Below are positions 58,376 to 64,000 of a stretch of 64,000 nucleotides of DNA, one piece after another. A program made the position numbers and the translations under genes. The notes below the pieces were generated by a model. That model made no database searches, was not told the origin of the DNA, and saw only the letters and a list, made by a program, of their open reading frames with translations. Numbering within the stretch: the first letter of the stretch is position 1; the number at the start of each line of letters is the position of its first letter. Origin of the DNA: Membranipora membranacea (lineage: Eukaryota; Bryozoa; Gymnolaemata; Cheilostomatida; Membraniporidae); assembly GCA_914767715.1 (NCBI GenBank), contig OU612068.1:31248001-31312000 (forward strand), in the 5' to 3' direction.

Positions 58376-58603
58376 GTGACAAAGCAAACGATCGAAATCA
58401 AGCACGGCAAAAATTACAACTCTAGCTCATCCGACAGCGAGAGTGAAAATTATAGGGAGATTAACAGATCCAGTGAGAGCGAGATTGAATATCATTCAGG
58501 AGGCAATTGTAGCAAATCGACGTCGAGTCCATGTGATTATCATAGTGAAAATGTCCCTGAGGTAGTCACACCAATGAACTTAGTTCATTGGTCACACCAC
58601 TAA
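58376..58603 (+). CDS. Ser/Asp/Glu-rich open frame altered by a micro-palindrome
   Basis: About 75 codons rich in SSSSDSESENY-type sequence, not recognised; the frame's first codon is GTG, so the true start or an upstream exon is unknown. Its end is created by the insertion at 58572-58590; the pre-insertion frame would have run about 16 codons past this point instead. Possibly a decayed transposon protein. Confidence 0.25.
   Translation: MTKQTIEIKHGKNYNSSSSDSESENYREINRSSESEIEYHSGGNCSKSTSSPCDYHSENVPEVVTPMNLVHWSHH
58572..58590. mobile_element. micro-palindrome CAATGAA...TTCATTG with 7-bp repeats
   Basis: CAATGAACTTAGTTCATTG is flanked by exact GTCACAC at 58565-58571 and 58591-58597. Core sequence differs from the other micro-palindromes, but the CA...TG ends and 7-bp duplication are the same. 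Confidence 0.75.
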
Positions 58604-60477
58604 GTTTAAATCTGTATGATTTCGGCCACTTGAAATAACCCACAGTGCTTTGATAGATACAACATTTTGTATTAACCATGGTTACTGCTCGAGATAGAAA
58701 TTGGCAATATAAAGGCAGATCAATACATGGCTAAAGTATTTCAAGGTTTTGTTTATATTTATTTGATGAATAAATGAGATTGTGGCTACATGGATTGTAT
58801 TGAAGATTATAAATACTAAGATATGCCATTCCAATCAAACTCTGTCTTCAGCCGTTATGCTATATGATTAGTGGCTTTCAATAGAATTTCAATGGAAGAT
58901 ACAAAATTTACACACGTAGACTGGATGTTTTTCTAATTTGCACAAAAATCTAAAATAATTTGTTTTTAAATCTGGACATTTCAGGCATTAGGATGATGTT
59001 AAAATCCAAAGCATGCGATGATTAATACTGAGTGATTTGAAGTTTTGAGAATCTTTACAACAATTTTTGCAAATATTTTGATGTTTGGACTCACAAGATT
59101 TTCTCGGGTAAACTTTGTTGTTTACATCAAAAACTGGAATTTACAAGTCACAAAGTAAATTGAAGTAAATAAAATTGTCATCTAGCTATTTCGGACTTCA
59201 GGGTGATGGAAAATGTAAATGACTTTTACTGCCTCCTAAAGAGAGGAGTATTGATAATCGTGTAAGCAGTGGAATATCTTGAGAAACTTTCTATATTATT
59301 TTACATCAGATCTTGTCCATCTGTGCATCACAGATACTCAGCACATCTAAACATGGACTATCAATATTACTGACTAAGTGCAGCAGGCCATATGAGAACC
59401 TATGTCAAAGCACACATCAGTCACATAGGAAACTAATTTGTCGAGTTTTTGAGTTATTTCATCAGTATGGATCTTATTTGGGGGGCTAGTGTTGGATATT
59501 ATCGCAAGATTTGGTACTAACCTTAAAGCATTGTATGGACCATTTTTAGGTAAATCTGAAATAAGCAAGGCTTTGTCAGCAGGAAGAATCCATTACTCCA
59601 GTGTAATCTTATTTAAACAGAGCAAACAAGCGCAGCGGTATGAAATGAAAATCACTCGCTTGAAAAGCTGTGGACAGGGAATGGGTCATAGTCATTGATT
59701 GTAATGTACAGTCAGTATTTATTATCTTTGGTACAGTGGTTCTTCTAATCTCTTCTTCAACATGGGCTCATAACAGAAATGAAGGTTGTTTTGATTAGCA
59801 GTCTCAACTCATTAAATTTGAACTTTTATGTCATCGACAGACTTGTGAGTGACTTTGTCATGTATTTGCAAAAGTTGTTATCTAACCACAATAGTGACTA
59901 ATATTACTGCATTTCCCCCATAATAGGCTCATTACAAATCACCTGGACAAGTTGGGCTGTGCATGAGTAGGCAACTCAATAGTGTTAATTTATAACCCCC
60001 AAACCTACCAGACCAAGTAACCCTGAAGGCTTATTTTTCATGCAAATGCATGTGTGATAGCTGTCTTAATCTCAATTCAAGCTCAAAAATGATACCAAGA
60101 ACCCTGTTCCTTTACAATCACTTTAAACTTTTATTATATTATGATACCTTGTCCCGGTGACAATAACCCAGAAAATATTTGATAAATGGCAAAGCAAAAA
60201 TACAGGAATATCTGACATCAACGCACTTCAAGGTTTTAAAACCCTTTTTTTGGTCGGTATTATGCCAAAAAATAATACCCATAACATTAACATAAAAGGT
60301 ATTATATGCCTTTGGAAAGATCGAGCCAAAAGGAGTATCAACATATTGATTAAGAAACTGGATATGTCTCTCCCAAAAGACAGCCTACTTATAACAAAAC
60401 AACCAAAATTCACATTGTCTAATAATTATCTTTTCTTCAGATGGCATCGAATTACATATCCTTTACATATAGCTATA

Positions 60478-63400
60478 TTATAGAGCATGACAGAAATCTA
60501 TTTCTTTTCCAACTTCCCATTCATTGAGAAGATCATCAACTAGCTTATTGTCAGCATCAGAGAAATGGTTTTTCCAATCACCAACCGCTCCTAAAAAGGC
60601 AGTACTGATAATTCATGATGCCAGGCTTATGATCAGAATAAGGAGCCAATGTCGACTAGTCTAGTTAACATGTCAAACATACCTAGATAAATAACCAAAG
60701 CAAACCTCTGTTTAGTTTCCACATTACATCTGATCATAATTTGTCCCGTCCATAATCTACTATGCGCAAAAAAATTAGTGGTATGGTATGATTTTGGGCC
60801 ATGATATATGTTGCTGCATTCTAAGAACTACAACAACTATCCTCTCAATTGAGTCTAACTGAATCAAGTAATAGTCTGTGCTGTGAAGCTGCAGGTAAAG
60901 CACCTTCATACTTAAAATTAAATAATATGCATGATTATTGGAGTATAGCATACTAACCTTTACGATATATAGGAGGTGGGGCCTTTTCTTCTTCTTCCGC
61001 TTGCGACTCCATGTCACTTGTAACCCCCTCCCATCCTGTGATAAACTGAAATGTATACTAATAAGTAGTGCTGTGCTTGTTGACCTGCGATGCAATTTAC
61101 TTCATTTAGATATTATAGCAATAAAAGGTGACTTCAAACAAAAACATAAATTCTGGAACAAATCTAGTTACTAGGTTCCCTTATTACCCGACCCAAGAAA
61201 TTATTACCAATACATTAGTTCAGCTAGTCTGAGTGTAAATTGACATAAGCTAGCACTAGCTAGCACCAACATTTGCTAGCTAAGGTGGAAGTTGATGTTA
61301 AATGATGAGGTTGAGTAAGCTAGCGAAAGTTAGCTGGCCATAGATTTCCCTCATCGCTAGCCTGTGTAGAAGGACAATTGTTTCCTCAAGAGAATACTTT
61401 ACTCCTGTACTTCCTGTCTCACCTCAATCATGATCGGTCCGACTGATTCATCGCTTACATTCTTGGATGCTTTCATATTACCAAATGACGTGGCTTCTGC
61501 TACTTCCCGCATCAACTCCACTGATCTCTGTGTACCCATGAAGACATCCACTGCTTTGACGACTGAGTACAGGTCCTATTATCATAATGTGAAAATCAAA
61601 ATATTCAAATTGAAATGAAGACAGTTCTAAAATCAGATATATTTCACTATCATGAAATCGCCTTCTCGTCACGATAAAAACTGACGGAGAGACTTAGAGA
61701 CTGATCGCAGACTATACTGTAATCAGTTGCCTTAATATATGTCACTGATTGAAACTTAGTCGATTTGTTTGCTCCATGTACAACATCCAACGTCTAATTA
61801 ATTCCCAGGGGCAATTTGTATCTAGCCAACAGCTTATTATTATTTTGTGTATCCTGTAAGAGCATGTAAGACATGCATGCATGTGTAGAATGCCGTCATA
61901 GCTGCGAGCACACACTCGTATGCACAAAAATTCAACTCATTTTATCTATACTGGTAGGTGCTGCTTACCAGATTAGCATGTATACCTCAAAGGTCCAACC
62001 CTTACTCGCTATTATCATTGCCGCTATTGCTAACATTTGAGGGAGATTTGTTTTAAAGTGGGGGAGTAATCCCCCTCTATAACACCAAAGTAATCTGTGA
62101 GCCTTAAATCACATATACGTGCCTTCAACGCTGGTGGTTACTCTCATAACTCTGGATGTGGTATTGAGATGCGGGCACCATGCTAATATAGCACATGGTT
62201 GAATAGTATGCATATCATGGTTATCATAAACATGATGGGTTATTCTGGCTCTGTGTGCAAAGCTCTCCACAATTTTGCATTGTATTTGTATTGTTGGCGA
62301 TATCACCGTCACAACTCAGAGATGTTAAGTGGGTGGAGTATCGATCCAATATTGTTTTCTAAATCTTCATAGCGGGCCATATGGGGGGTTTTCCTTCTGC
62401 TAAACCGGTATGGTGGTGCTGTGGAGTCTGGATGGTAAGGGAATGTGTCTACCACTTACCAGCAACCCAAGAAGAGTTTGATAACTTCAACTATTAAAGA
62501 GTATGATTCAGTGAAATACAGAGTCACGGTCTTGTAATGTTGATCAATCAGGACAGCACTTTGAGACATGGTAATTACACTCACCTTTTTCATATCCTCA
62601 AAGAAGACGACCAGAATATTAGGATTATCTTTTGCTAACCGCCACATATAGCTCACATAGTCAAAGTATGTGCTGTAAGGTTGCTCTGTATTTTTGCAAA
62701 AGTGCTTAAGAAATTCAGAGAAGTTGAAGCTAACTTTGCTCTCTGGACTTCTCTTTGCAACCTTGCAATACAAGTATACAAAAATACAAACTGATATATC
62801 TACAAACTTCATCACATGCACCGGTTTTCAATCCATGCACTACATTGTTGACTCTACCTGGCTTCTTTGGATGTCGGATTGGACCGGTGGACATATATCA
62901 GAGCTGTGCTACTCGAGTACAAATTCGAGTACAAGAACTACTCGAGTACCGATTTCAACTACTCTCTACTCTACTCGAAGGGGCCATAAATATACTCTAC
63001 TTGTACTCCCTTGGGAAGAAAGTACTCGGAATCTACAATTGCAAACTTAAATACTCTACTCTACTTTACTCTACATCAAATATACTTACTCTACTTTACT
63101 CTACATCAAATACACTCTACTCTTACTTGCACCAGGGAGTTGTCAACTCCCTGTTGACACATAATACTTCTGCGGCCAGTTTACTATGTATCTGGAGCTC
63201 GCCAGATCAACACCCATGGCAGTACGCGATTCGTTGGTGTTCTGGCACCAAAAGCCGGAAATACTCTTCAAGCTGTACCCTCTTGGCCAAAAAGTGTTGC
63301 GTGTGCCGGCATGTTCTGCTGCCGTCGAGAGGATATTCTCTCACGGTGGCAACTTGATGAGGCCGCATCGCACCTCAATGAGCGATGCCGTTCTGGAGAA

Positions 63401-64000
63401 CCTCATTTTCTGCAAATGCAACAGGCTGCAGGGCCTAGTATAAATAAAGAAAACTAGAACCCGGGGATGGTTGGACATTATACTATTATATTATCATATT
63501 ATTTTATCATATTATTATCATACCCTAATCATTATCATATTATATATATAGGCCTACCTGTACTGGTTAATTTGGCTGTTTTACTTGTTTGTTCGTTTTA
63601 CTTTAATTTAATAAAAAGTACTTGGTTTTTGATTAATGTACTCTATACTTGTACTTGAAATTCAGAAGGAAAACTCTACTTGAACTTGAAATTTGAGAGA
63701 TAACTCTACTTGTACTCGGAATCAAGTTGTGATACTCTTCTTGTACTCGGAATCAAGTTGTGATACTCTACTTGTACTCGGAAGGCAGAAACATGTGTAT
63801 ACTTGTACTTGTACTCGATTTTGTTTTAAGTACTCGCTTACTCTACTTGAACTGAAAAAAAGTACTTGAGCACAGCTCTGACATATATGTTGGCATTCAA
63901 TTTGTAACATGGGACCTGCACAGATAAACAGAAGGTTGAATGATTAACATCATACTCACAAAGGAAATGGCGTGGAAGTAAGCAGAAACAATGGTGTCTT
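60478..64000 (-). CDS. SULT-E, cytosolic sulfotransferase, 5' part off the window
   Basis: Exons seen: 63960-64000 (partial; DTIVSAYFHAISF of the RNPKD motif exon), 62585-62761, 61423-61575, 60958-61045, 60478-60590 (stop TAA). Phases equal those of SULT-B and D. Visible motifs: FDYVSYMWRLAKDNPN, MGTQRSVELMREVAEATSFG, and RKGAVGDWKNHFS. Exon 6 is more acidic (EEEEKAPPP) and exon 5 longer than in B and D, so this is a more diverged member. Exons 1 and 2 (PAPS loop, catalytic His) lie beyond 64000, so intactness cannot be judged. The acceptor at 62761 (tattgcaag) is weaker than the others. Confidence 0.85.
61230..61360. repeat. GCTAGC-rich short repeat in SULT-E intron
   Basis: Six or more GCTAGC-type hexamers spaced irregularly (AGCTAGCACTAGCTAGCACC and later). 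A local low-complexity repeat. Confidence 0.6.
63033..63120. repeat. tandem repeat CTACTTTACTCTACATCAAAT
   Basis: Two to three units of about 37 bp (ACTCTACTTTACTCTACATC...), inside the hAT element. Confidence 0.7.
63133..63153. mobile_element. micro-palindrome CAGGGAG...CTCCCTG nested in hAT element
   Basis: CAGGGAGTTGTCAACTCCCTG (21 bp; given as a palindrome around GTTGTCAAC). Flanks CTTGCAC and TTGACAC match as TTG-CAC / TTGACAC with one base lost. It is nested within the hAT element, so it is younger than that insertion. Confidence 0.6.
63186..63443 (+). pseudogene. hAT transposase C-terminal (hATC dimerisation) fragment
   Basis: 85 codons with the hATC signature: VLRVPACSAAVERIFSHGG, LMRPHRTSMSD, LENLIFCKCN. 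This is the C-terminal dimerisation end of hAT transposases. The RNase-H catalytic core and BED finger are absent, so this copy cannot encode a working transposase. Confidence 0.85.

Larger units (their letters stand above)
54187..60477. other. gene-poor 6.3-kb stretch
   Basis: It contains small repeats and at most weak exon candidates listed separately. No protein I recognise is encoded. Open frames are short on both strands. Confidence 0.4.
62899..63880 (+). mobile_element. internally deleted hAT transposon in SULT-E intron, 982 bp
   Basis: Terminal inverted repeats start CAGAGCTGTGCT at both ends. Exact 8-bp direct repeats ACATATAT at 62891-62898 and 63881-63888 are the hAT-type target duplication. 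Subterminal regions are packed with CTACTCGAGTAC and CTCTACTTGTACTCGGA repeats. Only the end of the transposase remains. It interrupts the SULT-E intron but not an exon. Confidence 0.9.

Noticed and set aside
62755-63357. 200-codon plus-strand frame
   Set aside because: It crosses the antisense of a SULT-E exon and the subterminal repeats of the hAT element; composition is repeat-driven (TLLYSTSN...).

Overview
The window is animal nuclear DNA. It is AT-rich, its genes are split into many short exons by GT-AG introns, and mobile-element debris fills introns and intergenic space. The gene content (a BRAP/IMP E3 ligase, a PX-SH3 NADPH-oxidase-organiser-like protein, cytosolic sulfotransferases, THAP, hAT and CCHC mobile-element proteins) fits an invertebrate metazoan. 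A sponge or other early-branching marine animal is my guess, but the sequence does not prove it. All exon structures were read by eye from splice signals, reading phase and family resemblance.

Layout. 0.87-6.80 kb (-): eight exons of a PX-plus-SH3 adaptor like p47phox/NOXO1 or the Tks proteins; its 3' end is off the left edge or unseen. 9.04-15.83 kb (+): a complete 14-exon BRAP gene of about 619 codons, with a LINE relic and a tRNA-derived SINE in introns. 16-30 kb: no complete gene, but a degenerate array of repeated exon-like segments of unknown function, two copies of a foldback DNA element, a LINE reverse-transcriptase relic and a 22-copy 9-bp minisatellite encoding Thr-Glu-Asn. 31-64 kb: a sulfotransferase cluster with SULT-A (-, 310 aa), a fused relic, SULT-B (-, 325 aa), SULT-C (-, a pseudogene copy of B), SULT-D (+, 326 aa) and SULT-E (-, running off the right edge).

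Mobile elements are the most informative part. A 3.07-kb element with 28-bp terminal inverted repeats, an 8-bp target duplication and a THAP exon is P-element-like; it lies inside the duplicated flank of SULT-C. A 2.28-kb LTR retrotransposon with near-identical LTRs encodes only a gag-like protein with two CCHC knuckles. A 0.98-kb internally deleted hAT element with an exact 8-bp duplication lies in a SULT-E intron. Several foldback elements and two SINE copies are also present.

The most unusual signal is a set of tiny (19-30 bp) near-perfect palindromes that start with CA, end with TG and are each flanked by an exact 7-bp direct repeat: five clean cases, plus decayed and half copies. They look like insertions of minimal hairpin elements or footprints of a larger element. 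A second palindrome family (TAGCCTG...CAGGCTA) has 9-bp flanking repeats.
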